Assembly: GCA_014384025.1 (NCBI GenBank)
Contig: JACNGQ010000152.1
Coordinates: 1-54,305, forward strand
Origin: Planctomycetota bacterium
GTDB taxonomy: Bacteria > Planctomycetota > Phycisphaerae > Sedimentisphaerales > Anaerobacaceae
Reading direction: 5' to 3'
Length of the DNA stretch: 54,305 nucleotides
Shown here: positions 1-6,295 of the stretch, piece after piece
Layout of the letters: each line of letters starts with the position of its first letter
Numbering within the stretch: position 1 is the first letter of the stretch
Notes under the pieces: generated by a model
The model's database searches: none
What the model was told of the DNA's origin: nothing
The model's input: the letters and a program-made list of their open reading frames with translations, nothing else
Program-made: the position numbers and the translations under genes

Positions 1-53
1 GGCAGAAAAACCCCATTAGAGTATAAGGCACTCTAACGGGGCAAGGCACTGCC
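1..53 (-). terminator. Hairpin with minus-strand T run, terminator-like
   Basis: Bases 11-14 and 16-22 pair with 30-36 and 38-41 (CCCC/GGGG plus TTAGAGT/ACTCTAA, one mismatch between them). Read on the minus strand the stem is followed directly by TTTTT (plus-strand A run 6-10), as in a rho-independent terminator. An outer pair GGCAG (1-5) / CTGCC (49-53) extends it. No minus-strand gene precedes it within the window, so it may instead be a dispersed repeat or part of a small RNA. Confidence 0.35.
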
Positions 54-504
54 TCTATAATTAGATGAGTGTGCAGCACTTATGATTTAATATTTACAAT
101 TGACTATTTACGATTGTTGGTTTGCTAATCCCCGATTACGACAATCGGGGACATGTTTGACTTGGCTTTCTGGCCTGTAACTTCGCTTTCTAGCGTCTTT
201 CGTTAGCCATCTGGCTAACATATGCGTATTATACCCTATTTTTGCCGAAAATCAAGAGAATTCGATTTTAATCTCCAAGACTCCCCACTGTGTACCTGAT
301 GTTCGTAAATTGTTGTTATGAAAGGAGATAAAAATTTTTGAAATATTTTATTTTTGTTTTTAACAGTGAGCGTTTTTTAACGAAAAATGGGTGTAAAAAA
401 CACACCAAGTACAAAGTAATAAGGCAAAAGGGAAAAGAGGATTTAGCCCGTCTAAAGCTGGATAAACTCAAGAGTATTAGAGAATTAGGAATTAGAGATT
501 AATA

Positions 505-564
505 GGGATTTTGGGTAAGAATATGGTTGATTTTGTTGATTTTTGGTGGTATTCCTTAGTTTTT
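505..564. repeat. 60-bp imperfect direct repeat, copy 1
   Basis: Starts GGGATTTTGGGTAAGAAT and ends CTTAGTTTTT. It matches 802-861 in the same orientation with only a few substitutions. No coding potential is evident in either copy. It may be a dispersed intergenic repeat of this genome. Confidence 0.7.
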
Positions 565-801
565 GAGAAAGATTTGCAGAAAAACCGGAATTCTTTGGGA
601 AATGGCGAAATTGCGGAATGGTTATGGATTTGGATAAAATAGCAGTTGTCGTGAGTTATTCGTGAGTTTTGTAACGCAGGCATCGGCTGGAATTAAGTAT
701 GGTGTCCCCGGAATTCCGGAATTATCTCCCCGGAATTATCACGCAGGCACAAAGTGCCGGAGTGATTAAAATTAGTGTGAACCGCAGGCAGCACATTTAG
801 G

Positions 802-861
802 GGGATTTTGGGCAAGAATGTGGTTGATTTTGTTGTATTTTGGTGGTTTTTCTTAGTTTTT
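802..861. repeat. 60-bp imperfect direct repeat, copy 2
   Basis: Second copy of the element at 505-564, starting GGGATTTTGGGCAAGAAT. The spacing of 297 bases between the copies contains no gene. Confidence 0.7.
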
Positions 862-1130
862 AAGCGTTTTTTGTCGAAAATGATGAGTTTTTGATGTTTT
901 TGGGTTGGTTTTAAGGTTAGCGCGCTTCACCCCTAAGGGGCAAGCTCGCAGTAACGAGTTATTTAGCATTTCTGGGAAACAACGCGGGATTGCCTCTGTG
1001 GGCTTTTGCGAAGGGACAATCTATGCGGGAAAAATGAGTAAGAGGCCTATGAATCTCAGTTGATGAAACAGACAAAGAGAATGTCATACGATTCGGACAG
1101 AATGTTCGTACCCCTGTATAAACAGCTTTA

Positions 1131-1172
1131 AAAAAGAAATCCTCAAAAGACCAGTCTCATCTCTTGAGGATT
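1131..1172 (-). terminator. Rho-independent terminator of the DUF2971 gene
   Basis: On the minus strand, AATCCTCAA (1172-1164) pairs perfectly with TTGAGGATT (1146-1138) over a 17-base loop and is followed by a T-rich tail (plus-strand A run 1130-1139, one interruption). It lies 28 bases past the DUF2971 stop codon, so it probably ends that transcript. Confidence 0.7.
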
Positions 1173-1199
1173 CAATTACGAAACTTCTAACGCAGGGGC

Positions 1200-1988
1200 T
1201 CAATCGCGACGCGATAGCGGCGTCGATTTGATCCCCATGTTAGCGCCATATTCAACAGTGGACAATTCCCATGAGTTGAGGGCAAACCGACACTCGAATA
1301 ATTGTGCTGTATGCTTCCAAGGCTGCAAAACAGTAGCCGACTCTTCGTGATCGACAAGCTGATTGTTGACGCCCACATAGATCTCTTTGATCGCTTCAGT
1401 CGGGAACTCGGCAAGAAACAAAGGGCGACCATCGACGTTAATCTTCTTTAGAGGACCGCTCGGAATCGTTTTGAGATCATCGCCGAACACACACTTCACA
1501 ATGCGCACTTCCTCTTCGTACGACCAGCACATTGCCTTGTACAAGAAAAAGCGTTGAAGCTTTTCAAGCAGTTCCGCTCGAAATGCATATTCTTCACCAT
1601 ATTTCATCGGTGTTGTGGTTCCGAGTTCCGGATGCATCGGTCGCGTGGCGGTATAAATTATGTTGCCATATTGTGCCGGAATCACATTTTTCGATTCATC
1701 GGTAAAGCCTGCAACATTCGCATCCCAACCGATGACAAATCCAGAGTGGTTCAGAGCGTAGTGGGCCCACATAAGTGGGTTGAGTGGTGATCGCGTCAAC
1801 GAGAGGACGGCTGATCTCTCCATCATTGATCTGAGTACTAATGGTGCGAAAGCGGAGTTTGGAAGGATGGCGTGGCAGCCCACCATTTCAAACGGATCAT
1901 TGAAGTCCCAAGGGTTTGAGAATCCAATCGTTTTACTGTTCAGAATTTCTAAGCCACTGGCAAATGATACGTACTTATAGAGAATCAT
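1200..1988 (-). CDS. DUF2971 domain-containing protein
   Basis: A 262-residue protein with the pattern of the DUF2971 family: an N-terminal LYKYVSF, then SNPWDFNDPFE (about 24-34), MWAHYALNHSGFVIGWD (about 73-89) and WSYEEEVRIVK (about 155-165). There is no signal peptide or membrane segment, so it should be cytoplasmic. The family has no agreed biochemical function; members are often found in accessory and sometimes phage-defence regions. The ATG at 1988 is chosen because it begins the family's typical LYKY start; upstream is a weak GGGA ribosome site. It is a single-gene unit with its own terminator and an upstream 12-bp palindrome. Lying alone among repeats suggests recent acquisition, which is inference. 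Confidence 0.85.
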   Translation of the reverse strand: MILYKYVSFASGLEILNSKTIGFSNPWDFNDPFEMVGCHAILPNSAFAPLVLRSMMERSAVLSLTRSPLNPLMWAHYALNHSGFVIGWDANVAGFTDESKNVIPAQYGNIIYTATRPMHPELGTTTPMKYGEEYAFRAELLEKLQRFFLYKAMCWSYEEEVRIVKCVFGDDLKTIPSGPLKKINVDGRPLFLAEFPTEAIKEIYVGVNNQLVDHEESATVLQPWKHTAQLFECRFALNSWELSTVEYGANMGIKSTPLSRRD

Positions 1989-2004
1989 TTAGTTTCCCTG
2001 CCTG

Positions 2005-2016
2005 ATAACATGTTAT
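2005..2016. promoter_or_regulatory. Perfect 12-bp palindrome upstream of DUF2971 gene
   Basis: ATAACATGTTAT is a perfect inverted repeat 17 bases upstream of the DUF2971 start. Such a site could bind a dimeric regulator, but no regulator gene is nearby and A/T-rich palindromes of this size do arise by chance. Confidence 0.3.
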
Positions 2017-2119
2017 TATATGCTTTTACTGATAACACCGGATAAGATATTCTTGAAATTGGCCATTGACAACAAAAATGTGAAAAATAGAATGATCACT
2101 ATCTCGATAACACAGGAAT

Positions 2120-2302
2120 ATGAGCATTATCAGTAATTATCAAAGTAGAAAAAAGATAGTTGATGGAGAGTTTCAAACCCGCGAGCATTATCGAGGCAAA
2201 ATAGATTACATTAAGTGGCTAGATCCAAAATTGGGGCAGCGGTTACTGAAGCTCTATCGCAAAATCAAATGGAAACACCTTGAGGAGACAATGAGTCTAT
2301 AA
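2120..2302 (+). CDS. Short hypothetical protein (doubtful)
   Basis: A 60-residue reading frame beginning ATG at 2120 with AGGA six bases upstream, rich in Lys, Arg and aromatic residues (GKIDYIKWLD, LYRKIKWKHLEE). I do not recognise a family. It ends just before a dispersed palindromic repeat at 2309. It could be a real small gene, a truncated remnant, or chance; the ribosome site and basic, even composition are the only support. Confidence 0.3.
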   Translation: MSIISNYQSRKKIVDGEFQTREHYRGKIDYIKWLDPKLGQRLLKLYRKIKWKHLEETMSL

Positions 2303-2308
2303 AAAGTA

Positions 2309-2340
2309 GATTACTACGTCGCTTCGCTCGCTCGCAATGA
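2309..2340. repeat. Dispersed palindromic repeat, divergent copy
   Basis: ACGTCGCTTCGCTCGCTCGCAATGA shares the ...TCGCAATGA 3' end and the GC-rich centre of the repeats at 2527, 2801, 3207 and 3312. The 5' AGATTGCCGCG half is degraded here. Confidence 0.6.
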
Positions 2341-2343
2341 TTT

Positions 2344-2463
2344 TATGAAGGCGTGTCTCCTGGTGTTGGGTATAATTACCCGGATGCCAGAAAATTATTA
2401 GCGTTACTTGCCGCAGAAAGGATTAATCATAGCAAAGGAACGATAAAAACAGTTTTTGTCTAA
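2344..2463 (+). pseudogene. Coding-like remnant, 3' end of an unidentified gene
   Basis: From 2344 an open frame runs 39 codons to a TAA at 2461 with coding-like residue choice (YEGVSPGVGYNYP, ARKLLALLAAER), but there is no start codon at its 5' end; it begins right after the repeat copy at 2309-2340. It reads as the carboxyl end of a gene cut off by the repeat. I cannot name the family. It could also be a chance open frame. Confidence 0.25.
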
Positions 2464-2526
2464 CTGGACGAAGGGAGCTAAAGTGAACTAAAGTGCCTAA
2501 AGTGACTAAAGTTAAAAGGGAAAAAG

Positions 2527-2560
2527 AACGAAGATTGCCGCGCTGCGCTCGCAATGACAA
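2527..2560. repeat. Dispersed palindromic repeat, copy flanking GIY-YIG gene
   Basis: A 34-base unit beginning AACGAAGATTGCCGCG and ending CTCGCAATGACAA. The centre GCGCTGCGC is self-complementary. An identical 34-base copy is at 3207-3240, so the two copies bracket the GIY-YIG gene in direct orientation. Confidence 0.85.
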
Positions 2561-2622
2561 CTATTTTAAACAGATCCCTCATGTTCGACTACGCTCAGTG
2601 CTGGCTCTTTCGCTTGGGGTGA

Positions 2623-2663
2623 CCCCCGACAAAAAAGCAAGTTAGCTCACGTCGGGGATAAAC
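2623..2663. repeat. CCCCGAC...GGATAAA repeat, copy 1
   Basis: CCCCCGAC pairs with GTCGGGG across about 20 bases; the internal AAGCAAGT.AGCT and the trailing GGATAAA are shared with 3387-3427. A second, separate family of short palindromic repeats in this island. Confidence 0.55.
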
Positions 2664-2800
2664 TATTGTGTTGACTCGTTTTGCTCGGGGCAGTCAGGGC
2701 AACCACTCGGGATTGCCCCTACGAAGGAGGGCACATTCTTTCAATTGATTATTTTCTGGATTCGGAGCTTTCGCAGGAATGACGTTTTTCATATTGTAAA

Positions 2801-2840
2801 GATTGAGATTGCCGCAGTCGCTTCGCTCCTTCGCAATGAC
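2801..2840. repeat. Dispersed palindromic repeat copy
   Basis: Begins GATTGAGATTGCCGCAG and ends CTTCGCAATGAC, with the GTCGCTTCGC centre seen in variant copies. Same family as 2527-2560. Confidence 0.75.
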
Positions 2841-2907
2841 ATTTTTTGCGTGTTTTCTTTTGTGTACGTTTTGAGAATCAGATGAGGTGCTCTCAATGAC
2901 ATCTATT

Positions 2908-3186
2908 TTAAATAGACAAGTCTTTCCAATTCGGATTAATGCTTTCTATTAACGCAGTCTTTTTCGCTCTGGAGCCGGACTTAATTTTTTTCTCTGCGGC
3001 TATTGCATCATAGATGCGGCTGAATGATTCATAATAGACTAACGTATTAATATTATATCTTTTTGTAAATTCACAACCTTTTTTGTCTTTGTGCTGCCTG
3101 ACTCGTCTTCTTAGGTCATTAGTAACACCTGTGTAGATGACAGTTTTACTACGATTAGTCATCATGTAAATCCAATATTGTTTCAT
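2908..3186 (-). CDS. GIY-YIG superfamily endonuclease domain protein
   Basis: A 92-residue protein that is almost entirely a GIY-YIG fold of the small stand-alone (UPF0213/YhbQ-like) kind: WIYMMTN (about 5-11), VIYTGVTNDLRRRVRQHK (16-33) with the conserved Arg, a central tyrosine-rich strand, AAEKKIKSGSRAKK containing the metal-binding Glu, and a final NPNWKDL. The second motif is YTG rather than YIG, common in the group. Its cellular role is not known; related proteins are proposed to cut DNA. The ATG at 3186 starts the first strand directly. Exact 34-bp palindromic repeats lie on both sides (2527 and 3207), which raises the question of a link between this nuclease and repeat spread. No signal peptide. 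Confidence 0.85.
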   Translation of the reverse strand: MKQYWIYMMTNRSKTVIYTGVTNDLRRRVRQHKDKKGCEFTKRYNINTLVYYESFSRIYDAIAAEKKIKSGSRAKKTALIESINPNWKDLSI

Positions 3187-3206
3187 AATAATTTTATAAC
3201 ATTAGT

Positions 3207-3240
3207 AACGAAGATTGCCGCGCTGCGCTCGCAATGACAA
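3207..3240. repeat. Dispersed palindromic repeat, exact second copy
   Basis: Identical over 34 bases to 2527-2560 and in the same orientation. It lies 21 bases upstream of the GIY-YIG start codon, so it may also sit in that gene's promoter or leader. Confidence 0.85.
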
Positions 3241-3311
3241 GATTGAAGGTTACCGCATCAACCCAATTATATCGGGATTCCTTGTAATGGTAAAAATGTT
3301 TTTATTGTAAA

Positions 3312-3354
3312 AATTGAGATTGCCGCGTCGGCCTTCGGCCTCCTCGCAATGACA
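3312..3354. repeat. Dispersed palindromic repeat copy with GGCCTTCGGCC centre
   Basis: ATTGAGATTGCCGCG, then a centre GTCGGCCTTCGGCC that folds on itself, then CTCGCAATGACA. The ends are shared with the other copies while the centre differs, the usual behaviour of this kind of palindromic repeat. Confidence 0.75.
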
Positions 3355-3363
3355 CAGCGAAAG

Positions 3364-3450
3364 AAAAAAAAGGGCTCCTTATTTTGTCCCCGACAGGGAA
3401 GCAAGTGAGCTGATATCGAGGATAAATTCAAGCTTCAAAATAAGGAGCCC
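3364..3450 (-). terminator. Terminator with a repeat in its loop
   Basis: On the minus strand a perfect 15-bp stem (3450-3436 with 3386-3372, GGGCTCCTTATTTTG / CAAAATAAGGAGCCC) is followed by eight T residues (plus-strand A run 3364-3371). It lies 30 bases past the stop of the DUF1080-ThuA gene. The loop is 49 bases long and contains a copy of the CCCCGAC...GGATAAA repeat also found at 2623-2663, which suggests insertion of the repeat into an ordinary terminator loop. Confidence 0.85.
3387..3427. repeat. CCCCGAC...GGATAAA repeat, copy 2, inside terminator loop
   Basis: TCCCCGACAGGGAAGCAAGT followed by AGCT and GAGGATAAAT resembles 2623-2663. It fills nearly the whole loop between the two 15-base arms of the terminator. 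Confidence 0.55.
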
Positions 3451-3480
3451 GTAAACTGCATTAAAAATGGGGTATTTTAG

Positions 3481-5061
3481 TTATCGACTGTTCCAATTTT
3501 CAATCTTCTCCCTGATTCGGTCCCAGTTCCAGCTTCCGGGGTCGGGGGTGTCCATGTTGGCTCGGAGCTGTTCTATTGTGGGCGTTTCGGAGGGCACGCC
3601 GTCGGCGGGGACATCGAGGCCGGCAATCCAAACCAGGCCGTTCAGGACTGTCTTTCGGAAGTCATTGTGCGCCCAGTTGATCTGGTCGTGGCCACCCGTG
3701 AAACCGAAGCCCCGGCCGCCGCCCGGCCGTTCGTAAACCCAGGCGACGTGCTCCGGCTTGCCCATCCGCGCGTAAACAATCGGGTTGGCACTATGAGCAT
3801 CATTTCCTTTTCTGTGAGTTCTATCCGGCGGGATTGCGGTCAGTATCGGGGTGACATTTTCCATATTTTCCCTGAAACGCATGTGATAGTACCATTCGTC
3901 ACGGATAGAAAAGGGCTTTACACCTCTGGCTATCGGGTGATCCGGTATGTCAGTAAATTCAGCTTCAAATGTCGGATTGACGGACCAGAAAGTTTCAAAG
4001 TAACCGCCGATCCAGTCGAGGGCGTAGTTGCCTGGCTTTCCTTTGGGCAGCTCGACGGCGTAGTGTATGAGGGCGATACCGACGTTATTTTTCGCAAGCT
4101 TGTCCACCTGCTCAAGATGCCGCATGGCAATGTGTCCGCCGCCGCCGTCACAGTAAATTGCAATCGCATCGGCATTATCGAAGGCGGTCGGGTCCTTTGG
4201 CCAGCCGCTCTGATATGTCGCGGCATAAACATTCGGCATATTGTCGTTCAGTGCCTTTGCCAGCAGCAGGCAGCCGGCGTTGTGCTCGTGGGTACCATAA
4301 CTGTGACTGGGGGGACCAGCTATCAGAACTATCTTTTTCTTTTGATTCATCTTCAACCTCTTGAGCTGAATGTCTTTGAACTGTACTGTCATCGGAGGGC
4401 CGGAGTGCAATTGCAGCGCCAGCGCACCTGATCGGTCTGCGTTCTTCTCGTCTCCATCTATTACTTCCGCCGTGACCTTACCATTTAGTTTAAGAACAAT
4501 CCGGTTGCCGTGAGCAATAATGTGGTAGTCGTTCCAGTCATCCTTTTTGATATTATTCATGAGGGCATCCGAATCACCAAGAGGGCTATGGGTCATCTTA
4601 CCGTCGGAGCCGATAATAGTTTTCTGCCCGCGTTCGGCAAGCATCCCCCGAGCCCGCTCGTCGTAAAGCGCGCCGGCATATCTACCCGCCATGTCAATGT
4701 CCGCCTGGTAGCCAATGGCGTGGCCATCGGCTTCGACCCTGCTGCGAATCTGAATGCCGGAGTTGGCGGCCTGTGTTCCGCTCATGCGGTATTTGAGCTT
4801 AAGCTCGAAATCATCAAGCTCGCCCAATTTCCAAGTAAGGAATTGATTCGCTTTCACGGGATTCTGCTCTGTAGAGCGAGCGGTGATTGCGCCGTCGGTG
4901 ACCGACCAGTAGCTCATATTCGGTGATTTCCAGCCGTCGAGCGTTTTACCGCCGAAAATTGGCTTAAAACCGGCCTCTTCAGCAAAAACATCACTTACAA
5001 CAAATACTAAAAGACCAAACAACACGATCCAAACGAGCCTTAAATTATTCATACGCATCAT
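3481..5061 (-). CDS. Exported DUF1080 (3-keto-disaccharide hydrolase)-ThuA fusion
   Basis: A 526-residue two-domain protein. A Sec signal (hydrophobic 9-24, cleavage near VFAEE) is followed by a DUF1080 / PF06439 concanavalin-like domain (about 30-240; PIFGGKTLDGWKS, ANSGIQIRS, WNDYHIIAHGNRI, LQLHSGPPM) and a ThuA domain (about 245-480; IVLIAGPPSHSYGTHEHNAG, HYAVELP, DEWYYHMRF, GRGFGFTGGH). DUF1080 enzymes are now known as 3-keto-glycoside hydrolases; ThuA-like proteins occur in the same sugar clusters and their reaction is unsettled. The start at 5061 is preferred over an upstream in-frame codon because AAAGGAG lies six bases before it. It is the last gene of a minus-strand operon (ThuA lipoprotein, two epimerases, this gene), closed by the terminator at 3364-3450. 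Confidence 0.9.
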   Translation of the reverse strand: MMRMNNLRLVWIVLFGLLVFVVSDVFAEEAGFKPIFGGKTLDGWKSPNMSYWSVTDGAITARSTEQNPVKANQFLTWKLGELDDFELKLKYRMSGTQAANSGIQIRSRVEADGHAIGYQADIDMAGRYAGALYDERARGMLAERGQKTIIGSDGKMTHSPLGDSDALMNNIKKDDWNDYHIIAHGNRIVLKLNGKVTAEVIDGDEKNADRSGALALQLHSGPPMTVQFKDIQLKRLKMNQKKKIVLIAGPPSHSYGTHEHNAGCLLLAKALNDNMPNVYAATYQSGWPKDPTAFDNADAIAIYCDGGGGHIAMRHLEQVDKLAKNNVGIALIHYAVELPKGKPGNYALDWIGGYFETFWSVNPTFEAEFTDIPDHPIARGVKPFSIRDEWYYHMRFRENMENVTPILTAIPPDRTHRKGNDAHSANPIVYARMGKPEHVAWVYERPGGGRGFGFTGGHDQINWAHNDFRKTVLNGLVWIAGLDVPADGVPSETPTIEQLRANMDTPDPGSWNWDRIREKIENWNSR

Positions 5062-5173
5062 AGTTTCTCCTTTACAAATCCGTGGAAACCCACCTCGCAC
5101 CAAAACGGCCTAAGACAAATGTCTTTTGGGCAGAATGAGAACCAAAACAAAAAAATTAAATAAGCCGTAGCGT

Positions 5174-6025
5174 TTAGCCTGCGGCCTTCCATTGTTCTTT
5201 TAAGAACTTCAAACCTTCGGTATAAACCTGCTCGCGGTCGGGGAAGAAATCCCTCCAGACACGTGTGGCGGCGGCCAGGTCCGGCAGTGCCCGTCCGAAC
5301 GCCTCAATTACAAGCCATCCGTCGTAACCGTTTGAGCGCAGAGCCTTGAATGTACCGGGCCAGTCAATATGACCTTTGCCGGGCGTACCGCGGTCGTTTT
5401 CACTGATGTGGACATGATTAATCGCATCAATATGTTGACTGATGCATCCGACAGGGTCTTTCTCTTCGATGTTCGCGTGGAAAGTATCGTACAGAACGCC
5501 GCAATTAGGATGGTCAACTCGCTTGACATAATCCGCTGCGTCGGCCATTGTATTGAGAAAATAACATTCAAAGCGGTTAAGAAATTCCACACCCAAACTC
5601 AAATTGACTTTGACAGCGAGTTCTGCCGCCTGGCGATGCACCTCAGCGGCACGCTGCTTTTCCTCTTCGGTTGGCGGCTGCCCGGTGAAGACACCCAAGG
5701 GCTGATAGAAAGGTCCACACAAAACATCAGAATCCAAAGCTGCCGAACAGTCGATAGCCCATTTGAGGTGTTGAGCAGCCCCCTGGCGGTGCTTTGCGTC
5801 GGGGCTAACGGGATTGTGCTCTTCGTCCGGGATAACCGTCACGGACGTACAGGCCAGTCCATTATCTTTAATCGCCTTACCAACCTTTTCGAAATGTTCG
5901 GGCCGGCCCTCGAAAAGGGGAATTTCGACTCCGTCATAACCGACTTTCTTGATTGCTTCCAGAAGTGGAAAAGCCTCTTCAGTAACGTGCGTGGTCCACA
6001 ACAACATATTAAATCCGACTTTCAT
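5174..6025 (-). CDS. Sugar epimerase, D-psicose/D-tagatose 3-epimerase-like
   Basis: A 283-residue TIM-barrel protein of the AP-endonuclease-2-like sugar isomerase family. Predicted metal ligands are Glu147 (GVEFLNRFE), Asp180 (VLYDTFH), His206 (HVHISEND) and Glu241 (VIEAFG), with Arg212 nearby; each lies exactly three residues before the corresponding E150, D183, H209, E244 and R215 recalled for Agrobacterium D-psicose 3-epimerase, a close match in spacing. It should act on a free ketose or 3-keto sugar in the cytoplasm (no signal peptide). AAAGGAG lies ten bases upstream of the ATG. It sits between another epimerase and the DUF1080-ThuA gene, separated from the former by a 177-bp MITE-like element. 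The true substrate cannot be read from sequence. Confidence 0.88.
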   Translation of the reverse strand: MKVGFNMLLWTTHVTEEAFPLLEAIKKVGYDGVEIPLFEGRPEHFEKVGKAIKDNGLACTSVTVIPDEEHNPVSPDAKHRQGAAQHLKWAIDCSAALDSDVLCGPFYQPLGVFTGQPPTEEEKQRAAEVHRQAAELAVKVNLSLGVEFLNRFECYFLNTMADAADYVKRVDHPNCGVLYDTFHANIEEKDPVGCISQHIDAINHVHISENDRGTPGKGHIDWPGTFKALRSNGYDGWLVIEAFGRALPDLAAATRVWRDFFPDREQVYTEGLKFLKEQWKAAG

Positions 6026-6060
6026 TGTAAGTTTCTCCTTTTATTTACAATCAATATTAT

Positions 6061-6237
6061 GGGAACCTCTAAAAATTCATTTTTACTGCGAACGGCTGCA
6101 ATCTCCTCCAGCTTCGTTGTCAGGCCAAAATTCGTCCTCGACATAGCTTTGGCTATGCCTGCGGCGATTTTGACCTTCCGCCTTGCCGGAGAAAATTTCG
6201 CTCGTTCTCGTGACAAAAGCAATTTTTAGAGGCTCCC
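6061..6237. mobile_element. 177-bp MITE-like element with 17-bp inverted ends and TTAT duplication
   Basis: The left end GGGAACCTCTAAAAATT (6061-6077) and the inverse of the right end (6237-6221) agree at 16 of 17 bases. TTAT occurs immediately outside both ends (6057-6060 and 6238-6241), as a target-site duplication would. The interior has an open frame on the minus strand but no recognisable protein. A 33-bp palindrome made of just the two ends is at 50628-50660. No transposase is in the window, so it would be non-autonomous. It lies between the two epimerase genes of an operon. Confidence 0.75.
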
Positions 6238-6295
6238 TTATTCTATACGCTTAAATAGCAAATTGCTCATCCACCTGTCTCGGCCGAGTGCTGCG

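Larger units (their letters stand above)
54..1130. other. Gene-free, repeat-rich intergenic region
   Basis: No convincing gene is visible. The region holds a perfect 8-bp hairpin (CCCCGATT/AATCGGGG, 130-150), a run of small hairpins at 170-220 including GTTAGCC/GGCTAAC (202-208/213-219), an imperfect 60-bp direct repeat (505-564 and 802-861), short repeats of CCCCGGAATT near 705-740, a GGCAC/GTGCC hairpin at about 744-756 and a CCCCTAAGGGG palindrome near 930-941. Base composition is T-rich and stop codons are frequent in all frames. It may be the remains of a mobile or degraded region. Confidence 0.6.
2464..2907. other. Intergenic region made of dispersed repeats
   Basis: No gene seen. It contains repeat copies at 2527-2560 and 2801-2840, a partial copy near 2765-2784, the 3' end of another at about 2892-2901, and a CCCCCGAC/GTCGGGG hairpin (2623-2658) that is related to the sequence at 3387-3427. 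Confidence 0.6.

Noticed and set aside
1-53. attC-like integron recombination site (GTTAG...CTAAC)
   Set aside because: The inverted pairs run in the wrong order for attC, the spacing is too short and there is no integrase or cassette array. It fits a simple hairpin with a T run.
492-683. 63-codon open frame on the minus strand
   Set aside because: It lies inside the 60-bp direct repeat copy, has no ribosome site and shows no protein-like pattern; the same repeat at 802-861 is not open in the same way.
1200-3186. Defence island made of DUF2971 and GIY-YIG genes
   Set aside because: Only two unrelated small genes about 900 bases apart on the same strand, with repeats between them and no restriction, toxin-antitoxin or helicase gene; not enough to claim a system.
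3667-4431. 254-codon plus-strand open frame opposite the DUF1080-ThuA gene
   Set aside because: It is a shadow of the minus-strand gene; it has no family pattern, and the minus-strand product has clear domains and a good start.
6022-6222. 66-codon open frame on the minus strand over the MITE-like element
   Set aside because: It runs through the element's inverted end into the intergenic sequence, has no ribosome site and no family; it is best explained by the element's sequence.
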